Assembly: GCA_039555135.1 (NCBI GenBank)
Contig: CP114179.1
Location: 930,001-994,000 of the forward strand
Origin: Phycisphaeraceae bacterium D3-23
GTDB taxonomy: Bacteria; Planctomycetota; Phycisphaerae; Phycisphaerales; Phycisphaeraceae
Direction: 5' to 3'
Length of the DNA: 64,000 bases
Shown piece after piece: positions 35,481-45,577 of this stretch. The notes under the pieces are model-generated. The model had not been told where the DNA came from. It made no database searches and saw nothing but the letters and a program-made list of their open reading frames with translations. The stretch's first letter is position 1. Every line of letters begins with the position of its first letter. The translations under genes were made by a program, and so were the position numbers.

Positions 35481-36914
35481 TCAATCTCTATCGTCTCGGC
35501 CGTAGACCTCGCCCTGGCGCGGCGCTTCATGTTCAACCGACGCGATCTCGGCCGCACGCGCCACGACATCGGGGTGGGCCCCCGCCAGGTCCGTGGTCTC
35601 GCTGATATCCGCGGCCAAGTCATAGAGCTCCCAAGCCGCCGCGCGGCCGGGCTTGATGGCCTTCCAGTCGCCCATGCGTACCGCGACCTGGCCGTTGTAT
35701 TCCCAATACAAAAATTCGTGCTTCCGCTGCTCGCCTTCGCCCAACAGCGTGGGGAGGATCGACAGCCCGTCGCTGCTCTCAGGCGTCGCCACCCCCGCCA
35801 GGTCCGCCAGTGTCGGCATCACATCCGGGAAGTACCAAAGCAGATCGCTCACCGCCCCGGCCTCGATCGTCCCGGGCCAGCGCACCATCATCGGGATACG
35901 CAGCCCGCCCTCCCACAGGTCGCGCTTCTGGCCGCGGAACTCGACGCCCGTCTGCGGGTCCACGTTCGGCGCAAAAAAGCCACGCGGGTACCGCCCCGCA
36001 TCGTGGAAGTAGTCCTGCCCGCCGTTATCGCCACAGAGGAAAATGACCGTGTTTTCGTCGATCCCATCATCTTTCAACTTCTGTATCAACTCCCCTAACT
36101 GCCGATCAAGCATCAGCAGCATCGCCGCGTAGGTCCGCGCGTCTGTCTCACGCCGCTGACCCGCCGTCCACGGCCGATCGGCAAACTCCAACCACGCCGG
36201 GTCGTCCGTCGGCATCCCCCAGTGCCCGTGCGGCACCGTCACCGGCAGGTACAAAAAGAACGGCCCATCCTTGTGCGCATCCAGCCACGCCATCGCCGCG
36301 TCCCAGATCACATCGTGCGAAAACGTCTCGCCCTCGTACGGGTCGCCGGTGTTCCCCGCAAGCGCCACCCGCTCGCTGTTGTGGATCAAAAATTCCGGGT
36401 AGTACGAGTGCGCATGGCCCTGGTTGTAGTACCCAAAAAAATCGTCAAACCCATGCGCCTCGGGCACGCCCGACGTATCCACATCCCCGCACCCCCACTT
36501 CCCGAACCCGCCCGTCGCGTAGCCCGCATCGTGAAGGACCGTCGCAACCGTCACATCATCCGCTCGGATCGGCGTGCCCCCACTGTTAATCCGCATCGAC
36601 GTGTGCCCCATGTGCTGCCCCAGCATCAACGACGCCCGCGTCGGCCCGCACACCGGCCCCCCCGCCAACGCCTGCGTAAACCGCATCCCCTCCCCCGCAA
36701 ACCGATCCATAGTCGGCGTCTGAATATGCGGGTGCCCCAGCATCGACATCTCGTAGTACCCCCATTCATCCAACATCAGATAGATAATGTTCGGCCGCAC
36801 GCCCTGCCCAACGTCCTGCCCCGCAGGCCGCCCCGTTGTTGCACACCCCATCAGGGCGAATAACGCAGCGCAAACAAACAGGCGACAGGCCAAGATTCCC
36901 GCATACTTCTTCAT
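35481..36914 (-). CDS. Lipoprotein sulfatase (arylsulfatase type)
   Basis: A 477-residue sulfatase with a lipoprotein signal peptide (lipobox ALMGC, Cys24). Metal site 'PNIIYLMLDEWGYYEMS'; sulfatase signature C-G-P-T-R at Cys89 (GGPVCGPTRASLMLG), the Thr variant of CxPSR common in this phylum; 'GFGKWGCGDVDTSGVPEAHG'; 'FLCGDNGGQDYF'; 'WEGGLRIPMMVRWPG'. The GHG-like His residues in 'PVTVPHGHWG' are present. It probably desulfates a polysaccharide at the cell surface. No formylglycine-generating enzyme lies in the window. Confidence 0.9.
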   Translation of the reverse strand: MKKYAGILACRLFVCAALFALMGCATTGRPAGQDVGQGVRPNIIYLMLDEWGYYEMSMLGHPHIQTPTMDRFAGEGMRFTQALAGGPVCGPTRASLMLGQHMGHTSMRINSGGTPIRADDVTVATVLHDAGYATGGFGKWGCGDVDTSGVPEAHGFDDFFGYYNQGHAHSYYPEFLIHNSERVALAGNTGDPYEGETFSHDVIWDAAMAWLDAHKDGPFFLYLPVTVPHGHWGMPTDDPAWLEFADRPWTAGQRRETDARTYAAMLLMLDRQLGELIQKLKDDGIDENTVIFLCGDNGGQDYFHDAGRYPRGFFAPNVDPQTGVEFRGQKRDLWEGGLRIPMMVRWPGTIEAGAVSDLLWYFPDVMPTLADLAGVATPESSDGLSILPTLLGEGEQRKHEFLYWEYNGQVAVRMGDWKAIKPGRAAAWELYDLAADISETTDLAGAHPDVVARAAEIASVEHEAPRQGEVYGRDDRD

Positions 36915-37265
36915 CACACACCTATCACATTCAAGTTCAGACCACCGCGCCAAAACACAAGACCCGAGCATACCCCACCCGCGCCCAACCCGCGCGCCGA
37001 CGGGTGCCCGGTACGGCGTCCGCGAAACGCGCAACCAAACACAAGGGCCGATGCCATGGGCCCGCCCCGCGAGCACTCACAAGCATCCTTGGTGCCAAGC
37101 ATACCCCCACGTTTCCTGGGTCTGCCACAGCCCGCCACTTTAAGCCACCCGGGGAGGGCTGGGGTGGGGACTGGCGGTCAGACCCGATGTGTCAGCACGA
37201 GCCAGTGGTGTCTCCATGAATAGACTGCTCATACACGGCTTGATTGTCTTCGAATGGATCGTGTC

Positions 37266-37297
37266 AAAAAAACAACCCCGTCTGTTTAGACGGGGTT
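37266..37297 (-). terminator. Rho-independent terminator of the RRM gene
   Basis: On the minus strand a 10-bp stem AACCCCGTCT / AGACGGGGTT with a four-base loop is followed by T7. Confidence 0.9.
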
Positions 37298-37343
37298 GCC
37301 AAGGTGAACCTTTTGTGGCCTGGCTTAGTAAGCCCGACGTTGT

Positions 37344-37652
<309 letters not shown>

Positions 37653-37761
37653 CGGGTAGCTCCGGTTGCGAGGCGAACGGTGGGCGTCCGGCAACAGACC
37701 GGGGGGCTTATCGAGCGTCTCAATTCATTGTGGCCAAGATTGCCTGGCCGGGGAAATAGGC

Positions 37762-37783
37762 AATTGCCAATCAGTTGGCAATT
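37762..37783. promoter_or_regulatory. Candidate operator palindrome between RRM and adk genes
   Basis: AATTGCCAA-TCAG-TTGGCAATT is a perfect 9-bp inverted repeat, AT-rich in a GC-rich context, about 110 bp upstream of the RRM start and 220 bp upstream of adk. It could bind a dimeric regulator; which gene it serves is unknown. Confidence 0.4.
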
Positions 37784-38002
37784 AAGGGAGAGCATGGTAC
37801 CACGATTTCGCCCACCGGGCCTAAGCCCGCGGGCCCGCGGAACAACCCCCCCTCCCAACGGTTCTATAACCCCATCCAAGGGTTGGCTGTGCCATGCCGC
37901 GCCCCTCCACCGAGCGGTTACGCCGCAACACGCCATGCAACAGATGTCGCCAAGCCACGGACGTACAATCCCACGCCACGCACCCACCGAAAGACTTCCG
38001 CG

Positions 38003-38638
38003 ATGAACCAGTACATCATCATGGGCCCGCAGGGCTCGGGCAAAGGCACACAAGCCAAGCTCCTCGCGGAGCAACTCGATCTCGTCCACATCTCCGTCGG
38101 CGATATCTTCCGCTGGAACATCCAGGTCCACACCAAGCTCGCCGCACGCATCAAACGCACCATCGACGCCGGCGGCCTCGTGCCCGACGAGATCGTCGAA
38201 GACATCGTCCGTGACCGCCTGGACAAGCACGACTGGAACTACGGCTTCATCCTCGACGGCTTCCCACGCAACGCGTCCCAGGCCGCGTTCTATCTCGAAA
38301 GCTACAGCATCGACGCCGTCATCTACATCGACGTGCCCGAACACGTCGTCATGAAACGCGCCCTGGCACGCCGCGTCTGCGACCAGTGCGGGCTCGACTA
38401 CAACCTCATCCACCACCGACCTGCCGTCGAAGGGGTCTGCGGCGTCTGCGGCGGCACGCTCATCGCCCGCGACGACGACACCGAAGAAGCCCTCAAACAA
38501 CGCCTCCACGATTTCACAACACAAACCAAGCCCGCCGTCGACCTGTTCGAAAGCAAACAGCGCGTCCTCCACGTCGACGGCCAACGCACCCCCGAACAGG
38601 TCCACGCCGCCATCCGCGACGGCCTGGGCCTGGGTTAG
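38003..38638 (+). CDS. adk: Adenylate kinase
   Basis: A 211-residue nucleotide kinase that interconverts ATP+AMP and 2 ADP. P-loop 'GPQGSGKGTQAKLL' (residues 8-21), AMP-site 'VGDIFRWN' and 'GFILDGFPRNASQAAF', and a zinc-binding LID with four cysteines ('RRVCDQCGLDYN' and 'GVCGVCGGTLIARDDD') followed by 'RLHDFTTQTKP'. Slight departures from consensus in the AMP-site ('FRWNIQ' rather than FR) leave open that it is a paralogue. It is transcribed alone. Confidence 0.93.
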   Translation: MNQYIIMGPQGSGKGTQAKLLAEQLDLVHISVGDIFRWNIQVHTKLAARIKRTIDAGGLVPDEIVEDIVRDRLDKHDWNYGFILDGFPRNASQAAFYLESYSIDAVIYIDVPEHVVMKRALARRVCDQCGLDYNLIHHRPAVEGVCGVCGGTLIARDDDTEEALKQRLHDFTTQTKPAVDLFESKQRVLHVDGQRTPEQVHAAIRDGLGLG

Positions 38639-39277
38639 AAGCGACGGGCAACGCCTTCGAGACATGCCGAAGCAGCCCCACGGCCCATCACACCCATCCC
38701 CGCCAACACCTACAACCCCAGCCCCATCCACGGGATGGCTACGCGCAGTCTCGGCTGCCCCTGCGCCCCCTTTGTTGTCGCACAGCGACCTCACCTCTGC
38801 CGCAAGATTCAACACCGCACCGCGAGGGTTACACACAAACTGCCTAACCGCACGCCCGTGCCGGATAAGTCTGGCCCATTCCACCGACCCAACGCGTCCC
38901 TGAATCACTCAGGCAAGACAGGGCACCCCACCTGCGTGCCCGACGGCGTGTCTTCGGCCGGTAGCAACAACGACATCACCAGTTTCGTCGCGTTCCCCGC
39001 CAGGGTACGTGCGCCGATATCCGGACACGATGACTTACGAATCTGCCCAGAGCGGAGTAGAGTGGAGGACGATGGCCCCCTCGGCCCCAGGTCCTTCCCT
39101 GAGTTCCCGACTGCGCGATCTCTGTCCCCGAATCCACACACCGCCCGCAGATTCGCACCACACGCGACCGACGACACCGCGAGGAATCGAGTCGATGAGT
39201 CGGGGTCGAGAATCGACTTCTAAGTGCGTCGCGTGGCATGGGCAGCGTCCAAGACGCCCCGGAGCCAAGCCACTACT
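38639..39277. other. Spacer without recognisable gene
   Basis: Several frames are open, but none encodes a recognisable domain and composition is irregular. No clear repeat, tRNA or terminator is seen. Confidence 0.5.
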
Positions 39278-40297
39278 ATGCGTGTGATGGCCCGGTCGGT
39301 CATGCCGGCGTTCCATGTCAATACCGCCCAGCCCGGGGCATCGCCGAGCCTCTGCCCTGCCGCCCAACGGGAGACCGGATTGGTCGATCCGAACAGAGAA
39401 TGGGAATCGGCGACGCCCGGCGATCCCGCGCCAACGCCCAACCGGCTTGCAGCACTGGGCCGAGGGCTGGACGCCGGCTACCTGAGGCTCCGCCATAAAC
39501 TCTGTTGCACCCGCGAAAAACTGCTTGCCCGCCGAGGGACACGACAGCGCATCCTCTTCTCAAACCACGACGGCTGGGAAAAGCCCATCCGTCTCGGCTT
39601 CGAAAACACAGGCCATCACATCCACTTCGACCGCTTCACCCCCGAGTCGGTCCGCGGCTACGACATGGTGGTCCCGCTCTCTATCGAGGATGCGCTCTTC
39701 ATGGATGGGAACCCCGACCTGTTGCCAGACAACCCCCTGCCGATCCCCTCGGCCAAGGCCATAGCCATCTGCGACGACAAGGTGCGCTTCCACCAAACCC
39801 TCACCGAGCTGGGCTACAGCGCGTACCTCCCGCCGATGGAAGGGGAACTCGGCTACCCACACATCCTGAAAAAGAAAGTCGATCAATGGGGCCAGAGCTG
39901 CGTCGTGATCCACAACCCCCGGCAGGAAGCCGAGCACCAAAACCTCCTGCAAACCCCCGACTATTTTCGACAACGCATGGTCCCCGGCTACGACGAATAC
40001 GCCACGCACATGCTCATGAAAAACGGCCGCCTGCTCCGCGACCTGAACATCCGCTACCACTTCAACACCCCTACCCCGATCAAGGGCCAGGACACCATCG
40101 CCTGGATGCGCCGCTGCCCCAGCACCCACCGCGAACGATTCGTCAAGATCCTCAAGGACCTCGACTACGACGGCCTGTGCTGCTTCAACTACAAACACGA
40201 CGAGCAGGGCCAACCCCTCATCTTCGAGATCAACCCCAGGTTCGGCGGCAGCCTCAGCCGTTACTTCTTCGGCTTCGTCCGGCACCTCTGCCGTTGA
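39278..40297 (+). CDS. ATP-grasp-like protein
   Basis: About 340 residues. From 'RQRILFSNHDGWEKPIRLGFEN' onward the protein has an ATP-grasp-like plan: 'AKAIAICDDKVRFHQTLTELGYSAYLPP' (residues ~165-192), 'YPHILKKKVDQWGQSC', 'MVPGYDEYATHMLMKNGRLLRDL' and 'FEINPRFGGSLSRYFFGF', where the Glu-x-Asn-x-Arg motif binds Mg-ATP. The product and partner of the ligation are unknown. The first ~85 residues look unstructured, so the true start could be anywhere from 39224 (GTG) to about 39480. Confidence 0.7.
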   Translation: MRVMARSVMPAFHVNTAQPGASPSLCPAAQRETGLVDPNREWESATPGDPAPTPNRLAALGRGLDAGYLRLRHKLCCTREKLLARRGTRQRILFSNHDGWEKPIRLGFENTGHHIHFDRFTPESVRGYDMVVPLSIEDALFMDGNPDLLPDNPLPIPSAKAIAICDDKVRFHQTLTELGYSAYLPPMEGELGYPHILKKKVDQWGQSCVVIHNPRQEAEHQNLLQTPDYFRQRMVPGYDEYATHMLMKNGRLLRDLNIRYHFNTPTPIKGQDTIAWMRRCPSTHRERFVKILKDLDYDGLCCFNYKHDEQGQPLIFEINPRFGGSLSRYFFGFVRHLCR

Positions 40298-40569
40298 CCC
40301 CCCTCTCCCCCAAGCCCACGGTTTTGCCAAGCCATGCCGTGGGGCGCCGCCTTTCCCCCGCATCGCCGACGCACGCCCCGTCCTCTTCAACGTCCGCCGC
40401 CCCGCCGCCCAACCTACCGCTCCCATTCGGACCCAAAGCAGATGAGTACGCCCAACAGCCCGAAACCACAGCATTTCGGCAGCACAAATCTTCGCTTCGC
40501 CTCGACCGCGTGCTAAACTTCGATCGGTAGCGCCTCGACGGCGTCGGGCCGAAGCAGGGGAATGGCCAG

Positions 40570-42156
40570 GTGAGCAAGATGACCGCGATGCGATTGAACT
40601 GTCAGCGTGTTTCTGTCCTGACCGCGGGTGTCCTGTGCCTGGTCGCCGCCGGTACCGCGTGCGCCGTGCCCGGGTACGACCAGATCAACGTGGTCGGCTT
40701 CGGCAATGTCGAAACCGACGCCGACTACATCCCCCACGTCGTCTACTTCGAGAACGGGCTGGCCAGCTACGAAGCCCTGCTCGCCCAGGCGGTCGCCGCA
40801 CGCAGCTACGCCTTCTACCGCATGGAGACCGGCGGGCAGATCAACAACGGCACGATCGACCAGGTCTACTTCCGCAACAACGCCGGGCTCCCCTCGTCGA
40901 TCCACTTCAACGCCGCCGCCGATACCGAGGGTGTCGTCATCAGCTTCGCCGACATCCAGGTCGCCGCCTTCTACGTCGCCGGCGCGATCCCCTCGGGCCC
41001 CACCGCCCGGCCCAACCCCGGCGACCCCGACCCAACCAGCACCGAGCAGTGGGTCACCTACCCGCTCTACGACGGGCTCGAAGGCAACAACAACATCGGC
41101 ACCCCCCTGGGCTTCCAGGGGTCGCCGAGCAACCCGTTCTACCGCAACCGCGGCGCGATGAGCCAGAACGGCTCGGACTTCCTCTCCGACAATTCAATGC
41201 ACTACCTCGACATCCTCCGCGTCTACTACGGCGCGGACATCCAGGCCGAGGTCGCCGTGTCCCCCGGCATCGGCACAAACTCCGCCGGCTACGGCTACCG
41301 GACGCTCGTCGATTTCGACAACTACTCCGATCGCTCGGGCAACACCTTCCAGGGCCACGAGGGCACCTTCGGCTGGAGCCCCAACTACTCGGGCTCGACC
41401 ACCGACAACATCGCCGGCTCCACCGCCGTCCGCGACAGCGCGTTCTCTTTCACCGGCGGGCACGCGCAGCGCATCGACATCAACTACGACGAATCCGAAG
41501 GCGGCGACTTCCTGCTCCGCCACGTCTCGGGCGCACAGCTCGCCGGCACGTCCCGCGCCGCCACGCAGACCGCCAACCTGCTCATGCAGGCCGACGGCTC
41601 GGTCGGGTTCTGGCTGCGCACACTCGACGACGGGCTCCAGGTGTCGCTCGCGATCGACGAGCCCACGACCGGCGACCGCGGGCTTCGCCAGGACGTCATC
41701 GCCGACGGCCAGTGGCACCGCTATTTCTGGGACCTCGACAACAACGACGAGTGGGAGGCCTGGACCGGCGGCGGCGACGGCACGCTAACCGACCGCTTCA
41801 CCCTCGACTCGATCCAGCTCTTCGGCAACACCGACGCGACCGTCTGGCTCGACGAAGTCTTCTGGGACCCGACGCTCAACGCGCTGCAAGGCGACATCAA
41901 CCGCGACGGCTACGTCGGCATCGACGACCTGGACCTGGTCCTCGCCAACTGGGGCGCGGCCCCGCAGCTCACGCTGGGCCAAGGCGACTTGAACGCCGAC
42001 GGCCAAATCGACCACACCGACCTCGCGCAGGTCCTCGCCCACTGGAGCCAGGGCACCCCGCCCGCCGGCGTCATCCCCGAGCCCACGTCGCTGGCCTTAC
42101 TGCTGCTGGGCACCGCACTGGCGACATCCCGGCGTCGCGGAACTATCCGTCGGTGA
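40570..42156 (+). CDS. SpoIID/LytB-like + dockerin-type + PEP-CTERM protein
   Basis: A 528-residue exported protein. After a signal peptide (~1-32), residues ~65-220 resemble the SpoIID/LytB amidase-enhancer domain ('EALLAQAVAARSYAFYRM', 'AAADTEGVVISFADIQVAAFY'). Residues ~230-440 form a beta-rich domain. Two dockerin-like EF-hand loops follow ('GDINRDGYVGIDDLDLVLANWG', 'GDLNADGQIDHTDLAQVLAHW'). The C-terminus is 'IPEPTSLALLLLGTA' with a basic tail. The combination suggests a surface protein acting on peptidoglycan or glycans. The start could also be the ATG at 40579 or 40588. Confidence 0.75.
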   Translation: MSKMTAMRLNCQRVSVLTAGVLCLVAAGTACAVPGYDQINVVGFGNVETDADYIPHVVYFENGLASYEALLAQAVAARSYAFYRMETGGQINNGTIDQVYFRNNAGLPSSIHFNAAADTEGVVISFADIQVAAFYVAGAIPSGPTARPNPGDPDPTSTEQWVTYPLYDGLEGNNNIGTPLGFQGSPSNPFYRNRGAMSQNGSDFLSDNSMHYLDILRVYYGADIQAEVAVSPGIGTNSAGYGYRTLVDFDNYSDRSGNTFQGHEGTFGWSPNYSGSTTDNIAGSTAVRDSAFSFTGGHAQRIDINYDESEGGDFLLRHVSGAQLAGTSRAATQTANLLMQADGSVGFWLRTLDDGLQVSLAIDEPTTGDRGLRQDVIADGQWHRYFWDLDNNDEWEAWTGGGDGTLTDRFTLDSIQLFGNTDATVWLDEVFWDPTLNALQGDINRDGYVGIDDLDLVLANWGAAPQLTLGQGDLNADGQIDHTDLAQVLAHWSQGTPPAGVIPEPTSLALLLLGTALATSRRRGTIRR

Positions 42157-42238
42157 CTCACACCTTCATGTCGTGTTCAGCGCCGCCGACTGAGCAACGC
42201 CCGCTCCCCATCACCGCGCGAAATCTCCACCCCTGCGC

Positions 42239-42847
42239 TCACCGCCGACGGCGGAACAAGAACAACCCGCCCAACCCCAGCAGCGCCAACGACCCCGGCT
42301 CGGGCACCGCAAAACGCAGGTCGTCGATCGCGAATCGGCCGTCCTCGGGCGGAAGGTTCACCACCGTCATGTACGACACCGGCGTGTCGGTGACGATGCC
42401 CAGGAATGTCTGCGCCGTCGTGTTGGTCATCTCGCCAACGATCTGGTCGTTCGCGTCGTACAGCCGCAGCCGGTTGGCCTCGTTGGGGTTGTCCGTCAGA
42501 CTCACCGCAAAGACCGGGGTGGTGAAGTCGATACGGATACCGTTGACAAACTCATCAAAGCCCAGGTTGTTGCGGTTGGTCAGCCAGCCGCCGCCGAAAG
42601 GCGAGTCGTTATCAATCCGCGGCGACGACGCAAGCCCCTGGTAGTTCTGCACCACCCCGCCCGGCCCGAGGTCCATCCCCCCGGCCTCCGTGCCGTCGGC
42701 GAAGCCGTCGAAATCGACCAGCGTCACCGGGGCCGACACCGCCGCCTCCCAACTCGCCAGGTCGCCGTAGTTCGTCGACGCCGCCCACGCCCCCACGGCA
42801 GAACTCGACAACACCACCAAGCACCCACCTACCAATCCAATTCGCAT
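42239..42847 (-). CDS. PEP-CTERM secreted protein
   Basis: A 202-residue protein. Signal peptide MRIGLVGGCLVVLSSSAVGA (cleavage near AWA|AST), a beta-sandwich ('TNYGDLASWEAAV', 'VTLVDFDGFADGTEAGGM', 'VNGIRIDFTTPVFAVSLT', 'FAIDDLRFAVPEPG') and a C-terminal PEP-CTERM signal ending RRRR. An AGAGG Shine-Dalgarno precedes the chosen Met. Convergent with the SpoIID-like gene. Confidence 0.88.
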   Translation of the reverse strand: MRIGLVGGCLVVLSSSAVGAWAASTNYGDLASWEAAVSAPVTLVDFDGFADGTEAGGMDLGPGGVVQNYQGLASSPRIDNDSPFGGGWLTNRNNLGFDEFVNGIRIDFTTPVFAVSLTDNPNEANRLRLYDANDQIVGEMTNTTAQTFLGIVTDTPVSYMTVVNLPPEDGRFAIDDLRFAVPEPGSLALLGLGGLFLFRRRR

Positions 42848-43114
42848 GTTGGCCTCTTTTCTCTCTACCCGAGCCGAGACAGGATCCCACCGAGTCACCT
42901 CCGATTGTACAGGCCACCCCCGCCGCCACCAAGGGATTCTGAAAAACCCGCAGCAGTCATCCGCCCCACCCTTAGCGCATTCCTAAACAGAGGGCTTGGG
43001 GTTGCGTCCCCCGTTCCCGCCCCACGGTCCCCGAGTCCACCGGCGAAACAAAACCCAACAATAGAAGGCAGGTGTACGGGCTAGAGCAAAGCGAACCACC
43101 AGAGGGTGGACGCG

Positions 43115-43357
43115 CTACTCGATCGCTTCGCCGCAGTGCCTACAAAACTTGCCGACCCAGTTCCGCTTGAAAGTCAGGTACCCGCCGCAATGCGGGCAGC
43201 GGCTTGCCCAGCCCGCAGCGAACGTAAAGAGCAGCGCGGCAATGAAACAGACCCACGCCAAGACAGCAGACGACGAATGCAACAATGCACCAACACCGAC
43301 ACAGCCAAAGCACAAGAAGCTAAACATTCTCGCCTTGTGAATCTTGTGCTTCTTCAT
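43115..43357 (-). CDS. Small zinc-ribbon membrane protein, copy 1
   Basis: An 80-residue protein: basic N-terminus MKKHKIHKAR, two transmembrane helices (about 12-32 and 33-50), then a zinc ribbon 'CPHCGGYLTFKRNWVGKFCRHCGEAIE' (residues 54-80). It is ~75% identical by eye to the gene at 46740-46982, including the N-terminus and the ribbon. Function unknown. The protein is short but the paralogue makes it convincing. Confidence 0.75.
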   Translation of the reverse strand: MKKHKIHKARMFSFLCFGCVGVGALLHSSSAVLAWVCFIAALLFTFAAGWASRCPHCGGYLTFKRNWVGKFCRHCGEAIE

Positions 43358-43582
43358 CATTCAGCCAAGCGTGCGATGTGACGCGGCATAGACACGGATC
43401 AGGTCCCCGACACCTTATCGAGACCCCGCCCAACCCGCCTACCGCCCGTCCCGACCGCGATGTGGCGGAAGATGCTTTGTTTGGGCCCGCCGAAGCGGTA
43501 GACTTGATGCAAAGGCCCCGCGTCGGCGTCGCCGGGGAATTCAAACGGGAAATGCCATGTCACCATGGGAAGCGGAGGTCCT

Positions 43583-45470
43583 ATGTCTTTCAAGCTCAAT
43601 GATCAAAAGCCGGTCGTTTTTCTGCTGCCCCTCGTGCTGCCGGCGGCCTCGGCCTGGGCAGACGTCTCCACCACCGGGTCGGTGACGAATAGCCCGCCGG
43701 TCGGCGGCGGTATCTTTCATTCGACGCAAGTGGTGGTGGGCGATGCCGACGCGAGCTCCCCCAGTCTGCTGGGCACGATGCAGATCGACGGCGGCACAAA
43801 CCTAGGGCTGGACCGCCTGATCATCGGCGACGAGACGTCCTACCTCGGCGACGTGCGGGTCACCGGCGCGGGCACGGTCCTGGACCTGGACTCGAGCTTC
43901 ACCAGCAACCCCGCGCTGCAGGTCGGGCACGAGGGCACCGGCTACCTCACGATAACCCAGCAGGCCGCGGTGTTCGTCTCCGACACCAACGGCCACCTGG
44001 TCATCGGCCGCGACGCGACCGCGGCGGGCTTCGTCCACGTCGACGGCCTACTGACCCAGCTCACCTTCGGCGAGGACCTGGTCGTCGGCAGCCAGGGCTA
44101 AGGCGAGCTGAGACTCACCAACGGGGCGTTGATGTACACCACAGACATCGCCGGCAGCACCGCGATCATCGGCGCGGCCGTCGGCGGGGTCGGCCGGGTC
44201 GAAGTCGACGGGGCACAGACGCTCTGGCAGCTCCCCGGTACGCTCAGCATCGGCGTCGTGGGCACCGGCACGCTGCACATCAGCAACGGCGCGACGGTCG
44301 ACGGCAACGACGGCGACGCGCCCGGCATCTCCGTCGGCAGCATGGCACCATCGAACTCGCCGACGGCGGGCGGCTGCTCACCGACCTGCTGACGGTCAAC
44401 GGCCGGCTGGCCGGCGACGGGCTGGTCACCGGGCCGGTGTCGGTCGGCGTCGGCGGGGAGATCGGCGCGGTCGTCGGGCAGCGCCTGCAACTCACCGGGG
44501 CCGTGACCAACGCCGGCCAGATCGAGGCCATCGGCACCGAGTTCACCCCCGCCGACATCCGCTTCGACGCCCCGGTCACCAACAGCGCATCGACCGGCGT
44601 GATCCTCAGCCGAAACGCCGCGATGCGCTTCAACGGCGGGCTCAACAACCACGGCGCACTCGCCGTCAGCTTCGGCACCTCCGACATGTTCGGCGATATC
44701 ACCAACAACGCCGCCGGCTCCATCGTCCTCTCCGGCGGATCGAACACCACCTTCTACGACGACATCACCAACAACGGCAGCATCATCGTCGCCGCCTCGG
44801 GCCCCGTCTCCTCCACCGCCGTCTTCTTCGGTGCCGTCTCCGGCAGCGGCTCGATCACCGGCGGCGGCAGCGCCTTCCTCCACGGCGACCTGCGACCCGG
44901 CAACAGCCCCGCCGCCGTGTTCCACGACGCACACCTCTTCCTCATGGCCACCGCCACCACGCAGATCGAACTCGGCGGGACGACCCCGGAAGTCAGCACG
45001 ACCAAGTCAACAACCTCAAGTCCACCGCCCTCGGCGGCACGCTCGACATCCAACTCATCAACGGTTTCGACCCCGAGCAGGGCGACACGTTCGATATCTT
45101 CAACCTCGCCACCTCGACCGGCACGTTCGCAGACATCCTGCTCCCCCTGCTCGATAGCGGACTTGGCTGGCACCTCGGAAAGCTCTACATCGACGGCGAG
45201 CTGCACGTCGAGCTCGAAGGCGACCTCAACCAGGACGGCTTCGTCGGCGCGGCCGACCTCGACATCCTGCTCGCCCACTGGGGCGACAGCGCGCTGGCGT
45301 TCGACTACGCCGCCGGCGACGCCTCGGGCGACGGGCTCGTCGGCATCGCCGACCTCGCGCTGGTCCAGGCCAACTGGGGCAACGGCACACTGCCGGCCAA
45401 CGTCCCCGAACCCACCTCCCTCGCCCTCCTCACCCTCGGCGGGCTCACCCTCCTCCGCCGACGGCGGTAG
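43583..45470 (+). pseudogene. PEP-CTERM autotransporter-like protein with three lesions
   Basis: The gene opens well: GGAGG Shine-Dalgarno, ATG, signal peptide MSFKLNDQKPVVFLLPLVLP (cleavage near AWA|DVS), then 'VGHEGTGYLTITQQ'-type beta-helix repeats. It ends with a dockerin-like pair ('GDLNQDGFVGAADLDILLAHWG') and 'VPEPTSLALLTLGG' plus RRRR. In between are an in-frame TAA (44099-44101), a one-base deletion near 44340 and a one-base deletion in a C-run near 44995. Each correction restores family-like sequence, for example GTIELADGGRLLTDLL and GSQHDQVNNLKSTALGG. Three lesions in one gene favour real decay, but at least one is in a homopolymer. Confidence 0.8.
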
Positions 45471-45499
45471 CAAACCCCGGCACCCTGTAACTCGCTATG

Positions 45500-45526
45500 A
45501 AAACCGGCCCCTGCGCCCGGGTTTTC
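45500..45526 (+). terminator. Terminator after the PEP-CTERM pseudogene (possibly bidirectional)
   Basis: AAAACC...GGGTTTT arms with an inner GC-rich loop, ending in TTTTCTC. A-run and T-run on the two sides would allow action in both directions, serving also the convergent gene at 45578-46278. Confidence 0.6.
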
Positions 45527-45577
45527 TCATCCCCCGCCCGCCCGACCCATGCGAATGCCCCGCCGAGGCGACAGGCC

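Noticed and set aside
38639-39277. Possible RNA gene in the adk downstream spacer
   Set aside because: No cloverleaf, conserved T-arm word or terminator could be found by eye.
44098-44101. In-frame TAA as selenocysteine or recoding signal
   Set aside because: TAA is not used for selenocysteine, and two further frameshifts occur in the same gene, so decay or error is simpler.
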